Source: Streptomyces sp. A0958 (GTDB taxonomy: Bacteria; Actinomycetota; Actinomycetes; Streptomycetales; Streptomycetaceae). From it: a stretch of 64,000 nt of DNA. Below, one piece after another: positions 42,629 through 51,689 of the stretch. The notes under the pieces are model-generated. The model saw only the letters and a program-made list of their open reading frames with translations, was not told the DNA's origin and ran no database searches. The DNA lies in the NCBI RefSeq assembly GCF_004795035.1, contig NZ_SSBK01000029.1:1-64000 (forward strand), read 5' to 3'. How positions within the stretch are numbered: the first letter of the stretch is position 1; the number at the start of each line of letters is the position of its first letter. A program made the translations under genes and the position numbers.

Positions 42629-43507
42629 ATGCGCCCCGTCACCGCTCTCGTCCTGTGTGCCGCCCTCGCGAGCACCTCGCTGCTCACCGGATGCGGGAAG
42701 GGAACGACCGGCTCCGCGGCCTCGCCCGCCGCCACCTGCGCCTCCGCCGCACCGGTCGACGACCCCTCCGGGCGGACCTGGGACAACGTGCGCGTCGTCA
42801 CCGGCGAGTGCGGGCCCTCCGGCGCCCCGTCCACCGGCTTCGAGGTCACCAACACCGAGCGGGAAGCGCTCACCTTCACCATCACCCTCACCCTGGTGAA
42901 CGGCTTCGGCGAGGCCATGGGCAGCACCACGCGCACGGTCGAGGCCGTGAAGCCCGGCCAGACCGTGCGCCGGCCCCTGGACACGGAGGAGGGGCCGGGC
43001 TCCGCCCGGGGGCGGCGGGCCCGCATCACCAAGGTACGGACCGTACCCGCCGACGAGGCGCCCGCCGCGGCGGGCGCCTGCCCGGCCTCCGGGGTCCGCG
43101 TCACGACCGACCGGGGCGACGCCGCGATGGGGCTGCGGGTCGTGGGCATCCACCTGGAGAACTGCGGCACCACCGGCTACCGCCTCGACGGCTACCCCGC
43201 ACTCCAGCTCCTGGACGAGAACCGCAAGCCGGTGACCGGGGTGAACGTCCTGCACGGCACCGACAAGATCTCCAGCGGCATCGGCGGGGACGCCGCGCCC
43301 CGGCCCGTCACTCTGGCGCCGGGCGAATTCGCCTACGCCGACCTCGCCTGGCGCAACACCACCACGGACGGCGACCCGGTGAACGTCCCCTACGCCCGGG
43401 TCACCGCGAAACCCGGGGCCGCGCCCGTGACGGTGACCCCGGAGCTCGACCTCGGGACCACGGGCCGGCTCGGGGTCGGCCCGTGGACGAAGGCCGGGTC
43501 CGAGTAG
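42629..43507 (+). CDS. DUF4232-type lipoprotein
   Basis: Predicted surface lipoprotein of 292 residues: short basic start, hydrophobic core and lipobox LLTGC with Cys22. The mature part has two beta-sandwich halves; the second (from about residue 150, CPASGVRVTTDRGDAAMGLR with HLENCGTTGYRLDGYPALQ) matches the DUF4232 pattern common in Streptomyces exported proteins. Function unknown. It ends 12 bases from the convergent aldo/keto reductase gene. No ribosome site is obvious before the ATG. Confidence 0.85.
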   Translation: MRPVTALVLCAALASTSLLTGCGKGTTGSAASPAATCASAAPVDDPSGRTWDNVRVVTGECGPSGAPSTGFEVTNTEREALTFTITLTLVNGFGEAMGSTTRTVEAVKPGQTVRRPLDTEEGPGSARGRRARITKVRTVPADEAPAAAGACPASGVRVTTDRGDAAMGLRVVGIHLENCGTTGYRLDGYPALQLLDENRKPVTGVNVLHGTDKISSGIGGDAAPRPVTLAPGEFAYADLAWRNTTTDGDPVNVPYARVTAKPGAAPVTVTPELDLGTTGRLGVGPWTKAGSE

Positions 43508-43519
43508 GCCACGCGCCGC

Positions 43520-44485
43520 TCAGGAGTAGAAGTTGCGCTGCCAGCGGTGCCGGGCCAGCACGGCCAGCTGTTCGGCGGTGAGCGGGCGCCCGTCGCCGAT
43601 CGCGGTGTTGCGCTCCACGTTGCGCACGCTGCGCATCCCCGGGATGACCGTGGAGACCGCCGGGTGGCTCAGGACGAACCGCAGCGCGTGCTCCGCGATC
43701 GCGTCCTGCTCGATGCCCAGGTCCGCGACGATCGCCGCGACGCGCTGCTCGACCTGGGCCGGGCGGTCGTCGCGGAAGTACCGGTTGCGCCAGTCGCCCT
43801 CGGGGAACGTCGTGCCGGCGGTGATCCGGCCGGTCAGCCCGCCCTCGTCCAGCGCGACCCGCACGATCACCCCGACCCCGTGCTCCTGGCAGGCCGGCAG
43901 CAGCGCGTCGGCCGGTGCCTGGTCGAACACGTTGTAGATGACCTGCACGCTGTCCACCACGCCACTGCGGACGAGCGCGAGGGCGCCGTCGGGCAGGTGG
44001 TCGTTGACGGAGACGCCGAAGAGGCGGATCTTGCCCTCCTGCTTCAGCGCGGCGACCGTCTCCAGCCAGTCCCCGCGCCCCACCCACTCGTCGTTCCAGA
44101 CATGGAACTGGAACACGTCGAAGTGGTCCAGACCGGACGCGCGCAGGCTCGTCTCCAGGCTGCTACGGATGTGCTCGCCGGGGAACGCGTCGGCCGGGTC
44201 GATGCCGTCCTTCGCCGGCCACTCCTGGTTCTTCGGCGGCACCTTGGTCGCCACCAGCACCTCGTCACCGGCCCGTTCGCGCACGACCTGCCCGACGATG
44301 CGTTCGCTCTCGCCGTAGCCGCGCGCCGTGTCGATGAAGTTCACGCCGAGGTCGATCGCCCGGTGGAGGGCGCGTACGGACTCGTCCTGAGTGGCCCCCA
44401 CCCAGCCGGACTCACCGATGCCCCAGGCCCCGTAGCCGATCTCGGACACCGAAAGTCCGCTGCGTCCCAGCTCGCGGTAGCGCAC
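43520..44485 (-). CDS. Aldo/keto reductase
   Basis: NADPH-dependent oxidoreductase of 321 residues with the AKR barrel. Catalytic tetrad positions are visible: Asp and Tyr in FIDTARGYGESE, Lys in VATKVPP and His in FQFHVWNDE; the cofactor side shows VIPGMRSVRNVERN near the C-terminus. Substrate unknown. GTG 44485 is preferred because GGAGG lies six bases before it; the ATG six bases earlier would sit directly on that site. Confidence 0.9.
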   Translation of the reverse strand: MRYRELGRSGLSVSEIGYGAWGIGESGWVGATQDESVRALHRAIDLGVNFIDTARGYGESERIVGQVVRERAGDEVLVATKVPPKNQEWPAKDGIDPADAFPGEHIRSSLETSLRASGLDHFDVFQFHVWNDEWVGRGDWLETVAALKQEGKIRLFGVSVNDHLPDGALALVRSGVVDSVQVIYNVFDQAPADALLPACQEHGVGVIVRVALDEGGLTGRITAGTTFPEGDWRNRYFRDDRPAQVEQRVAAIVADLGIEQDAIAEHALRFVLSHPAVSTVIPGMRSVRNVERNTAIGDGRPLTAEQLAVLARHRWQRNFYS

Positions 44486-44597
44486 TGTCATCCTCCACGT
44501 CGTCGTCCCGTTCCACCCGGGTACTGAAGGCCCCCGGGCGCACATCAGGCCGACCCTAGGTGACACGGCCGCCCGGGTCAGGTGGTTTTACGGGCGC

Positions 44598-45437
44598 TCA
44601 GCCGCCGACCGGGCTGCTGACCGAGACCCGGTCGCCGACCCGCACCACGCCCTCGCGGACCACCGCGTTCTTCGCGCCGAAGCTGACCTTGTTGCCGAAC
44701 TCCGGCTCGCGCCGGTACGCGGCCAGGGTGCGCACCGGCTCCGGGCCGGCGCGGCGGCCGGTCCGCTGGTCGACGAGCGGGACGTTGCACCGGATCGCCC
44801 GCGCGGAGTAGGCGAGTTCGACGGTGCCCAGGGTCATCCGCGCCACCCGGTCCTCGAAGTGCGGTTCGTCGTCGCCGGTCAGCACGATGTTGGGGCGGAA
44901 GCGGTTCATGGGCACGGGCGCGGTGTCGCCCCGGGCGGTGATCCGGGCGTTGAGACCGGCCAGGGAGGCGGTCGAGGTGACCAGGACCGCGTGCGCGTCG
45001 GCGAAGTTGACCTTGCCGGGGGTGTCGCCCCAGCCGTCGCGGTCGAAGCCGGGGACCACCCGGACCAGCCGGGAGGGGGCCCCGAGCGCATCGGAGAACC
45101 ACTCCGCGACCTCGTCCCCCTGATCGACGGCCGGCCCGAGGTCGTTGCCGAACATGCTGACCTCGCGGCGCGGCCCGTCCGGGACGACGTCCAGGCGCAG
45201 CGGCCCGATGCTCTCGGCGGAGAGGGCCAGCACGGCCCCGGAGTCCAGGACCTCGGCCCCGAGCGCGGCCATCGCGGGGTGGGTGCGCTGGCTGCGGAAC
45301 GTGCCGTGGACCGCGTCGACCACCATGAACGTCCGGTCGTGTTCGAGACCGGTGCCGGTGACCCGTGCGGTGTCGACCGCGACCCCGGCACAGCCCTTGA
45401 CCGGGTAGTACGCCAGATCCCGGACGGTGATCGTCAT
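44598..45437 (-). CDS. MOSC domain protein (YcbX/MOSC N-terminal beta-barrel family)
   Basis: Protein of 279 residues with a MOSC N-terminal beta-barrel domain (YYPVKGCAGVAVDTARV, DRTFMVVD) and a C-terminal MOSC domain (MNRFRPNIVLTGDDEPHFED and RCNVPLVDQRTG with the conserved Cys). MOSC proteins handle molybdenum cofactor sulfur chemistry or reduce N-hydroxylated compounds with Moco; which applies here is unknown. ATG 45437 has GAGGAG six bases upstream. Confidence 0.9.
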   Translation of the reverse strand: MTITVRDLAYYPVKGCAGVAVDTARVTGTGLEHDRTFMVVDAVHGTFRSQRTHPAMAALGAEVLDSGAVLALSAESIGPLRLDVVPDGPRREVSMFGNDLGPAVDQGDEVAEWFSDALGAPSRLVRVVPGFDRDGWGDTPGKVNFADAHAVLVTSTASLAGLNARITARGDTAPVPMNRFRPNIVLTGDDEPHFEDRVARMTLGTVELAYSARAIRCNVPLVDQRTGRRAGPEPVRTLAAYRREPEFGNKVSFGAKNAVVREGVVRVGDRVSVSSPVGG

Positions 45438-45533
45438 GATGTGCTCCTCATGGCGGACATCATGGCACCCGCCCCGCGCCTTGTGAGTTCCTTTTCGAGA
45501 CGCACTCGGCCGGCGGAGCGGGCGGGCAGAAGA

Positions 45534-45568
45534 GAGGCCCCCGCCTGTCACGTCCAGGCGGGGGCCTC
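45534..45568 (-). terminator. Terminator after sodF
   Basis: Fourteen-base perfect stem (GAGGCCCCCGCCTG at 45534-45547, complement at 45555-45568), seven-base loop, about 85 bases past the sodF stop and before the MOSC gene. Confidence 0.8.
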
Positions 45569-45652
45569 CCCTTCATCCGCCTGCCCGGTGAAGGTTGAGA
45601 AGACGATCACGAGGCAGGACGCTCGACGCGCCCCGGGCCGGGGCGCCCTCGG

Positions 45653-46294
45653 TCAGGGCGCGAGCAGCAGGACGTCCGCGCGCTCCTTGGCGGCGGCGTA
45701 GCGCTTGGCCACGTCCTGCCAGTTGACGACGGCCCACATCGCCTCGATGAAGTCGACCTTCTGGTTCTTGTACTGGAGGTAGAAGGCGTGCTCCCAGGCG
45801 TCGAAGACGAGGACCGGGACCGAGCCCTGGCCCACGTTGCCCTGGTGGTCGTAGACCTGCTCGACGATCAGCTTGCCGCTGACCGGCTCGTACGCGAGGA
45901 CGCCCCAGCCGGAGCCCTGCGTGGTGGCGGCCGCCTTCGTCAGCTGGGACTTGAAGCCCGCGAAGGAGCCGAAGGACTCGGTGATCGCGTCCGCGAGGTC
46001 GCCGACGCCGTCCGCGGCGAGGGGCTCACCGCCGCCGTCACCGGTCATGTTGTGCCAGTAGATGGAGTGCAGGATGTGGCCCGAGAGGTGGAAGGCCAGG
46101 CTCTTCTGGAGGCCGTTGATCGCTCCCCAGGCCTCCTTGTCGCGGGCCTCCTCCAACTGCTCCAGGGTGTCGTTCGCGCCCTTCACGTACGCGGCGTGGT
46201 GCTTGTCGTGGTGGAGCTCGATGATCTGCGGATTGATGACCGGTTCGAGCGCGGCGTAGTCGTACGGGAGTTCCGGGAGCGTGTACGTGGCCAT
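45653..46294 (-). CDS. sodF: Iron superoxide dismutase
   Basis: Fe/Mn-type superoxide dismutase of 213 residues; the Fe assignment rests on the Streptomyces sodF context. Metal ligands sit in ELHHDKHHAAYV, AFHLSGHILHSIYWHNM and VFDAWEHAFYLQYKN. In Streptomyces sodF is repressed by Nur when nickel is sufficient (the Ni enzyme SodN takes over), and an RNA from the sodN 3' end also targets sodF mRNA (family knowledge). A Nur-box-like sequence lies 36 bases upstream, so the same control is expected. ATG 46294 is preceded by GGAGGG. Confidence 0.96.
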   Translation of the reverse strand: MATYTLPELPYDYAALEPVINPQIIELHHDKHHAAYVKGANDTLEQLEEARDKEAWGAINGLQKSLAFHLSGHILHSIYWHNMTGDGGGEPLAADGVGDLADAITESFGSFAGFKSQLTKAAATTQGSGWGVLAYEPVSGKLIVEQVYDHQGNVGQGSVPVLVFDAWEHAFYLQYKNQKVDFIEAMWAVVNWQDVAKRYAAAKERADVLLLAP

Positions 46295-46329
46295 TGGTTT
46301 CGAACCCTCCAGCTGCTGAACTGTTGTTA

Positions 46330-46346
46330 TTGCAACCTATATGCAG
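46330..46346 (-). promoter_or_regulatory. Nur box in front of sodF
   Basis: Read towards sodF the sequence is CTGCATATAGGTTGCAA: two TGCA-type half-sites spaced by five bases, matching the tTGCaa-N5-ttGCAA pattern of the Streptomyces nickel regulator Nur. It lies 36 bases before the sodF start, where it would block transcription. Confidence 0.75.
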
Positions 46347-46773
46347 AAGCAGGCTAACAGCAGGAGTGGCTGAGAGAGGGTCAGTCCTTGGTCCTGGTCC
46401 CGGCGCGCCGCCGATGTAGGACTCCGATGGCGCCTCGCGTTCCAGGCGGGTGCGCGGGATCGGCTGGGGGGCGGCGGTCAAGCCGCGGTCGGTTGACCGT
46501 CCTGGCGGACTGGAGCGCTGCTGCTCCCAGTCGGACTTTTAGAGGGAGTCCACAGTCCCGCTCCCGCGCCTCGCCCCCGGCCACTCGGTGGGAATCCATT
46601 CCCACCTCCGTGACAAGCATCACGCCCCGCGACGATTGCGCGGCGTTCGTTGTGTGAATCCCACCAACGCCCCAGCCGCCGCTTTGTGGGCCGCTGATGG
46701 TGTTCGAGCCCGACCGCGTCGGCTAACGTCGCCTCAGTCCGTCCCTGTCTGCCCTCACCCCCGCGGAGTCCCG
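46347..46773. other. Gene-free stretch between sodF and bioY with operator-like repeats
   Basis: About 430 bp with no convincing coding frame. It holds a 20-bp palindrome GGTGGGAATCCATTCCCACC (46587-46606), a half copy AATCCCACC near 46657-46665, and directly next to the palindrome a CRP-like site CGTGACAAGCATCACG (46609-46624). TAACGT near 46724 may be a -10 box for bioY. An untranslated or small RNA cannot be excluded. Confidence 0.5.
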
Positions 46774-47367
46774 ATGAGCACTGCTGCCGCCCCCGTCCGT
46801 ACCGGAGCGGTCCTCGCCGACCTGCTGCCCGCCGTCCGGCACCGCTACGCCGTGGACACCGCCCTCGTGCTCGGCGGCGCCGCGCTCACCGGCATAGCCG
46901 CCCAGATCGCCGTGCCGGTCCCGGGCTCCCCGGTCCCGGTCACCGGCCAGACCTTCGCCGCCCTCCTCGTCGGCACCGCGCTCGGCGCCCGCCGCGGCTT
47001 CCTCTCCCTCGCCGTGTACGCGCTCGTCGGCATGGCGGGCGTGCCGTGGTTCGCGGGGGGCAGCTCCGGCGCCGGCGGCGCCTCCTTCGGCTACGTGCTC
47101 GGCATGCTGCTCGCCGCCACCGTGGTCGGCGGCCTCGCCCGCCGCGGCGGCGACCGCTCGGTGCTGCGCACCGCCGGCACGATGGTGCTCGGCTCGGCGA
47201 TCATCTACGCGGTCGGCGTGCCCTACCTGGCGCTGTCCACCGGCATGTCGGCGAGCGCCGCGATCGCCGCGGGCCTGACGCCGTTCCTGCTCGGCGACGC
47301 GCTGAAGGCGGCGCTCGCCATGGGCGCGCTGCCCGCCTCCTGGAAGCTCATCGGCCGCCGCGGCTGA
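46774..47367 (+). CDS. bioY: Biotin transporter BioY
   Basis: Substrate-binding S component of an energy-coupling-factor transporter for biotin, 197 residues with about six membrane spans. Family blocks are visible: VPVPGSPVPVTGQTFAALLV and GALLG-like ALGARRGFLSLAVYALVGMAG followed by FGYVLGMLLAA. No bioM/bioN genes are next to it, so it must work alone or borrow an ECF module. ATG 46774 has GGAG five bases upstream. Confidence 0.94.
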   Translation: MSTAAAPVRTGAVLADLLPAVRHRYAVDTALVLGGAALTGIAAQIAVPVPGSPVPVTGQTFAALLVGTALGARRGFLSLAVYALVGMAGVPWFAGGSSGAGGASFGYVLGMLLAATVVGGLARRGGDRSVLRTAGTMVLGSAIIYAVGVPYLALSTGMSASAAIAAGLTPFLLGDALKAALAMGALPASWKLIGRRG

Positions 47368-47400
47368 CACCACCGCTTCCGCTTCCGCAAGGACCTCCGA

Positions 47401-47445
47401 AGAGGCTCACCGGGCCGTACCGAAACACCGGACCGGCGAGCCTCT
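47401..47445 (+). terminator. Terminator after bioY
   Basis: Inverted repeat AGAGGCTCACCGG (47401-47413) with CCGGCGAGCCTCT (47433-47445), one mismatch, starting 34 bases past the bioY stop. Confidence 0.6.
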
Positions 47446-47570
47446 CGGCCGTCCGGGGGCCGTGGAAGCCGTCCGGCGCCGTGGAAGCCGGCCGGCGCCG
47501 TCAGGCAGGGCACGCGCGCCCGCGCACCCCGTCGTCGGCCACCCGGCTCCGCTCGTGCCACACTCCTCCC

Positions 47571-48059
<489 letters not shown>

Positions 48060-48071
48060 CCACGATCCTCC

Positions 48072-48100
48072 CTGTGCCGCCGGTCCTCCCGGCGGCACAG
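48072..48100 (+). terminator. Terminator after rpiB
   Basis: Twelve-base perfect stem (CTGTGCCGCCGG at 48072-48083, complement at 48089-48100) with a five-base loop, 12 bases past the stop. Confidence 0.75.
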
Positions 48101-48138
48101 CCATGTCCGCCCCCGCCCCACCCAGGAGACCCGCCGCC

Positions 48139-48948
48139 GTGCCCGAGGGACACACCATCCACCGCCTCGCCGCGGACCACCGCGAGCGCTTCGCCGGCCG
48201 GCCGGTGCGGGTGAGCAGCCCGCAGGGGAAGTTCTCCGACAGCGCCGCCCTGCTCGACGGCCGGGTCCTCGAAGAGGCCGACGCCCACGGCAAGCACCTC
48301 TTCCTCGGCTTCCACGACACCGGCTGGGTCCACATCCACCTCGGCCTGTTCGGCAAGCTCGGCTTCGGTACGGTGCCGGCCCCGCCGCCCACCGACACCG
48401 TCCGGCTCCGCCTGCTGAACGACGCGCACCACGCGGACCTGCGCGGCCCCACCACCTGCGCCCTGATCACCGACGCCGAGAAGCGCGCGATACACGACCG
48501 GCTGGGCCCCGACCCGCTGCGCGACGGCGAGGACGGCGAGCGGGCCTGGCAGCGCATCTCCCGCAGCCGGACCACCGTCGCCGCCCTCCTGATGGACCAG
48601 AAGGTCGTCGCCGGCGTCGGCAACGTCTACCGCGCCGAGGTGCTGTTCCGGCACGGCATCGACCCGTACCGGGCGGGCAGGGACCTCACCCGCCGCGAGT
48701 GGGACGCGATCTGGGCGGACCTGGGCGCGCTGATGCGCGAGGGCGTACGGAACAACCGGATCGACACCGTCCGCCCCGAGCACCTGCCCGAGGCGATGGG
48801 CCGCCCGCCGCGCGTGGACGACCACGGCGGCGAGGTCTACGTCTACCGGCGCGCACGCCAGGCCTGCCACATCTGCGGCACCGAGATCCGCACCGCCGAC
48901 CTGGCCGCCCGCAACCTCTTCTGGTGCCCCGGCTGCCAGTCCGCGTGA
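48139..48948 (+). CDS. Fpg/Nei family DNA glycosylase/AP lyase
   Basis: Base-excision repair enzyme of 269 residues, closest in pattern to actinobacterial Nei2-type endonuclease VIII. The N-terminal PEGHTIHRLA begins with the catalytic Pro, which must follow the initiator, so GTG 48139 is the required start and upstream in-frame ATGs are excluded. The helix-two-turn-helix reads VVAGVGNVYRAEVLFRHGI, and the C-terminal zinc finger uses CHICG and CPGC. AGGAG lies ten bases upstream. Follows rpiB after a terminator hairpin. Confidence 0.92.
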   Translation: MPEGHTIHRLAADHRERFAGRPVRVSSPQGKFSDSAALLDGRVLEEADAHGKHLFLGFHDTGWVHIHLGLFGKLGFGTVPAPPPTDTVRLRLLNDAHHADLRGPTTCALITDAEKRAIHDRLGPDPLRDGEDGERAWQRISRSRTTVAALLMDQKVVAGVGNVYRAEVLFRHGIDPYRAGRDLTRREWDAIWADLGALMREGVRNNRIDTVRPEHLPEAMGRPPRVDDHGGEVYVYRRARQACHICGTEIRTADLAARNLFWCPGCQSA

Positions 48949-49035
48949 ACGAACACCGCTACCCGCAAGTACGGCCCCGGGCGGGCCGATTTCGAACACA
49001 TTGTCATGGGGTCCCCCTGCACCGGAGGCCGCCGG

Positions 49036-50199
49036 GTGGATAAGGTCCCCGCAATGGCCCGACGCGCAGGAGCAGAGACGTACCCGGCCCGATTGCGGAA
49101 ATCGGCGCACCGGGTCCGCAGCACGCTGCGCAGGTCCGGGGTCGACTACTTCCGCGGCGACGGCTCCGACTGGATCGCCCTGGTCGGTCTGCTGGTCGTC
49201 ATCCCGGCCATCACCTGCGCCACCCTGGCCGACCCGGTCTGGTGCGCGCCCACCATGCTCGTCCTGCCGATCGTCGCGGGCGGCCTGCTGCTGCGCCCCG
49301 CCAGCCTCCTCGGCCTGTACGGGGCGGCCGCCGCCGCCCTCATCGTGGAGTCCATCTGGCTCGGCCCCTACGAGAACGGCCCGGCCAGGGTCACCCCGGG
49401 CACCGTCCTGACGGTCGCGGCCTGCGGCTTCTTCGGGCTGATCCTCGCCCAGTTCCGCGCCCGCGTCGGCGTGCCCTGGCGGCGCGGCGGCACCATGCTG
49501 TTCGACCTGCGCGAACGCATCCGGGTGCAGAGTTCGCTGCCCCGCCTCCCGCAGGGCTGGCACCGCGAGATGGCGCTGCGCCCGGCCGGCGGGCAGTCCT
49601 TCTCCGGGGACTTCGTCGTCGCGGCCCGCACCCACGGCGGTCGTACCCTGGAGGCCGTCCTGACCGACGTCTCCGGCAAGGGCATGGACGCGGGCTCCCG
49701 CGCCCTGCTGCTGTCCGGCGCCTTCGGCGGGCTCCTCGGCTCGCTGCCGCCGCACGGCTTCCTGCCCGCCGCCAACGGCTATCTGCTGCGCCAGGACTGG
49801 GACGAGGGCTTCGCCACCTCGATCCATCTGGTCCTCGACCTCGAAACGGGCGACTACGAACTCCTCTCCGCAGGCCATCCGCCCGCCCTCCAACTCCACG
49901 CCGGCAGCGGCCAGTGGGAGGAGATGGCGGCGGAGGGCCCGCTGCTCGGCGTGTACGACGGCGCCGAGTTCGACCCGGTGAAGGGCCATCTGGCCCCCGG
50001 CGACGTGCTGATGCTGTTCACGGACGGGCTGGTGGAGGCATCGGACCGGGACATCGCGGAAGGCATTGACCGGCTGACCGGCGAGGCCGACCGCTATGTC
50101 GCCACGGGCTTCGAGGGCGCCGCCTGGCACCTGATCGAGGCCTGCGCCAAGGACGTCAACGACGACCGGGCCCTGCTGCTCCTGTCACGGAAGTCCTGA
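49036..50199 (+). CDS. Membrane-anchored PP2C (SpoIIE-type) phosphatase
   Basis: Serine phosphatase of 387 residues with an N-terminal membrane part (about four spans between residues 45 and 145, e.g. VGLLVVIPAITCATLA) and a cytoplasmic SpoIIE/RsbU-type PP2C domain (about 165-385; SFSGDFVVAART, VLTDVSGKGMDAGSRALLL, LMLFTDGLVEASDRD, VNDDRALLLLSRK). Likely target: an anti-anti-sigma factor, not encoded nearby. GTG 49036 has GGAGG seven bases upstream; an internal ATG at 49054 is possible. Confidence 0.92.
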   Translation: MDKVPAMARRAGAETYPARLRKSAHRVRSTLRRSGVDYFRGDGSDWIALVGLLVVIPAITCATLADPVWCAPTMLVLPIVAGGLLLRPASLLGLYGAAAAALIVESIWLGPYENGPARVTPGTVLTVAACGFFGLILAQFRARVGVPWRRGGTMLFDLRERIRVQSSLPRLPQGWHREMALRPAGGQSFSGDFVVAARTHGGRTLEAVLTDVSGKGMDAGSRALLLSGAFGGLLGSLPPHGFLPAANGYLLRQDWDEGFATSIHLVLDLETGDYELLSAGHPPALQLHAGSGQWEEMAAEGPLLGVYDGAEFDPVKGHLAPGDVLMLFTDGLVEASDRDIAEGIDRLTGEADRYVATGFEGAAWHLIEACAKDVNDDRALLLLSRKS

Positions 50200-50282
50200 A
50201 CCGTACGCAACCGCCCCGAACCGGGCGCACGTCAACGGGAGTCGGACCCTCACCGGATCGAGGCTCGTTTGCCGAACATTGA

Positions 50283-50434
50283 CGTCGCAGCTGTGGAAGC
50301 TGCGGACGGGCGTGCGTTCTCCAGGTCCTCGCCCTGGCCGCATCGCGCGCACAGCTGACCCTGGCCGAGGCCGAGGCCCTGGTACACGAGGCCCACGCGG
50401 CCCCGGGCACCCCTGCCGAACAGCGGGATTGAGC
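50283..50434 (+). pseudogene. Possible gene remnant
   Basis: A frame without any start codon reads VLQVLALAASRAQLTLAEAE followed by about 20 more residues to a TGA, with codon use like real genes. It lies in the 300-bp gap between the phosphatase and acyltransferase genes. It may be the tail of a deleted gene; I do not recognise it and chance cannot be excluded. Confidence 0.25.
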
Positions 50435-50451
50435 CAACACCGGCCGATACG

Positions 50452-50483
50452 ACGAAGCCCGGCCGCACCGGGCCGGGCTTCGT
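50452..50483 (-). terminator. Terminator after the acyltransferase gene
   Basis: Thirteen-base perfect stem (50452-50464 with 50471-50483) and a six-base loop, 25 bases beyond the stop of the minus-strand acyltransferase. Confidence 0.8.
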
Positions 50484-50507
50484 GTGTGGGGGAGCGGGGG
50501 CGGGCGC

Positions 50508-51689
50508 TCAGACCTTGGCGGCGTCCTTGCGGAACGCCCAGTTCATGTCCGGCTCGGTCACACAGCGCAGTGCCCGCCGCACCGGCGGCGTGCACAGCAG
50601 GGTGACGGCGGTGGAGGCGACCACGGTCACGATCACCAGACCGGTCGGCGACACCAGCCAGGCGTTGTCGTCGAAGATGCCCGCGTAGGCGGCGCCCTTC
50701 ACCAGGAAGCCGTGCAGCAGGTAGCCGCAGATCGTGCCGGCGCCGAGCACCGTGAACCACATGTGGCGCCGCGGCACCAGCGCCAGGAACGCGGCGGTCA
50801 GCAGCGTCGCGCAGACGAACATCGTGAGGGTCATCACGGCGCCCGACCACCACGGCGCGCCCATGTCCTGGGCGCTGGAGTCCCGCAGGAACCAGCCCAG
50901 TTGCATCCGGGGCGCCGCCCAGTACGCGAAGACGACCGCGACGGCGAACAGCGGCAGGGCGAGCCGCCGGACCTCACGGCGGCGGACCAGCTCGAAGTGC
51001 TCGGGTTTCAGCTGGAGTCCCAGCACGAAGAAGGGCAGGAACTGCAGGACGCGCGGCAGGTCGAGGTCGTCACCGATGCTGGGGGCGAGCGAGGCGAGGA
51101 CGGCGATCACGAGGGAGACGGCCAGCGGGTGGCGGAGATTGCGCCACAGCGGGGTGGTGAGCCGCCAGATGAACAGGGCGGCCAGGAACCAGGTCAGGTA
51201 CCAGGGGTCCAGCAGGCTGATCGGGGCGTCGGGCTGGTTGTTCGCGTACCGCCGGAACAGCGAGTACGCCGTCTCGAACACGACGTAGGGCACGGCGACG
51301 CCGGTGATCAGCCGCTTCACCTTGGCGGGGCTCAGGTCGAACGACCGTGAGAAGTAACCCGAGATGAGGATGAAAGCGGGCATGTGGAAGGTGTACGTCA
51401 CCATGTACAGCGCGCGGGCGGCCCGGCTCCCGTCCATGACCGGAACCCACGAGTGCGCCACCGCGACCAGCACGATGGCGAGGTACTTCGCGTTGTCGAA
51501 GTAGGCGTCACGCTTCTTGGCGGGGGTGCTCCGCGCAGGCTCGTTCGCTACCGGAGCGGGTGCTTCCCCGGTCGCCGTCGACGCCGGGCGTCTGGGCTCC
51601 GACTCCTCGGTCGCCGGGGAAAGCGCGGCCCTCTGCAATGCGTTCGGAGCGTGGAACATCTCAGGCACCCTAGACGTCTCGATTGCCAT
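50508..51689 (-). CDS. Membrane acyltransferase (acyltransferase family 3 / fucose 4-O-acetylase-like)
   Basis: Integral membrane protein of 393 residues: an N-terminal disordered Ala/Pro/Glu tail (about 1-60), then some ten spans. AKYLAIVLVAVAHSW holds the conserved His of family-3 acyltransferases, and FHMPAFILISGYFSR is a family block. Such enzymes acetylate cell-surface sugars or lipids; the target is unknown. Two starts are possible: ATG 51689, or ATG 51659, which has AGGG eight bases upstream. The upstream DNA is unusually AT-rich. Confidence 0.88.
   Translation of the reverse strand: MAIETSRVPEMFHAPNALQRAALSPATEESEPRRPASTATGEAPAPVANEPARSTPAKKRDAYFDNAKYLAIVLVAVAHSWVPVMDGSRAARALYMVTYTFHMPAFILISGYFSRSFDLSPAKVKRLITGVAVPYVVFETAYSLFRRYANNQPDAPISLLDPWYLTWFLAALFIWRLTTPLWRNLRHPLAVSLVIAVLASLAPSIGDDLDLPRVLQFLPFFVLGLQLKPEHFELVRRREVRRLALPLFAVAVVFAYWAAPRMQLGWFLRDSSAQDMGAPWWSGAVMTLTMFVCATLLTAAFLALVPRRHMWFTVLGAGTICGYLLHGFLVKGAAYAGIFDDNAWLVSPTGLVIVTVVASTAVTLLCTPPVRRALRCVTEPDMNWAFRKDAAKV

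Noticed and set aside
46388..46657. Short open frames in the sodF-bioY gap
   Set aside because: No ribosome site, atypical composition and no recognisable features on either strand.
48103..48138. Upstream ATG start for the Fpg/Nei gene
   Set aside because: The catalytic residue is Pro at position 2, which requires the GTG at 48139.
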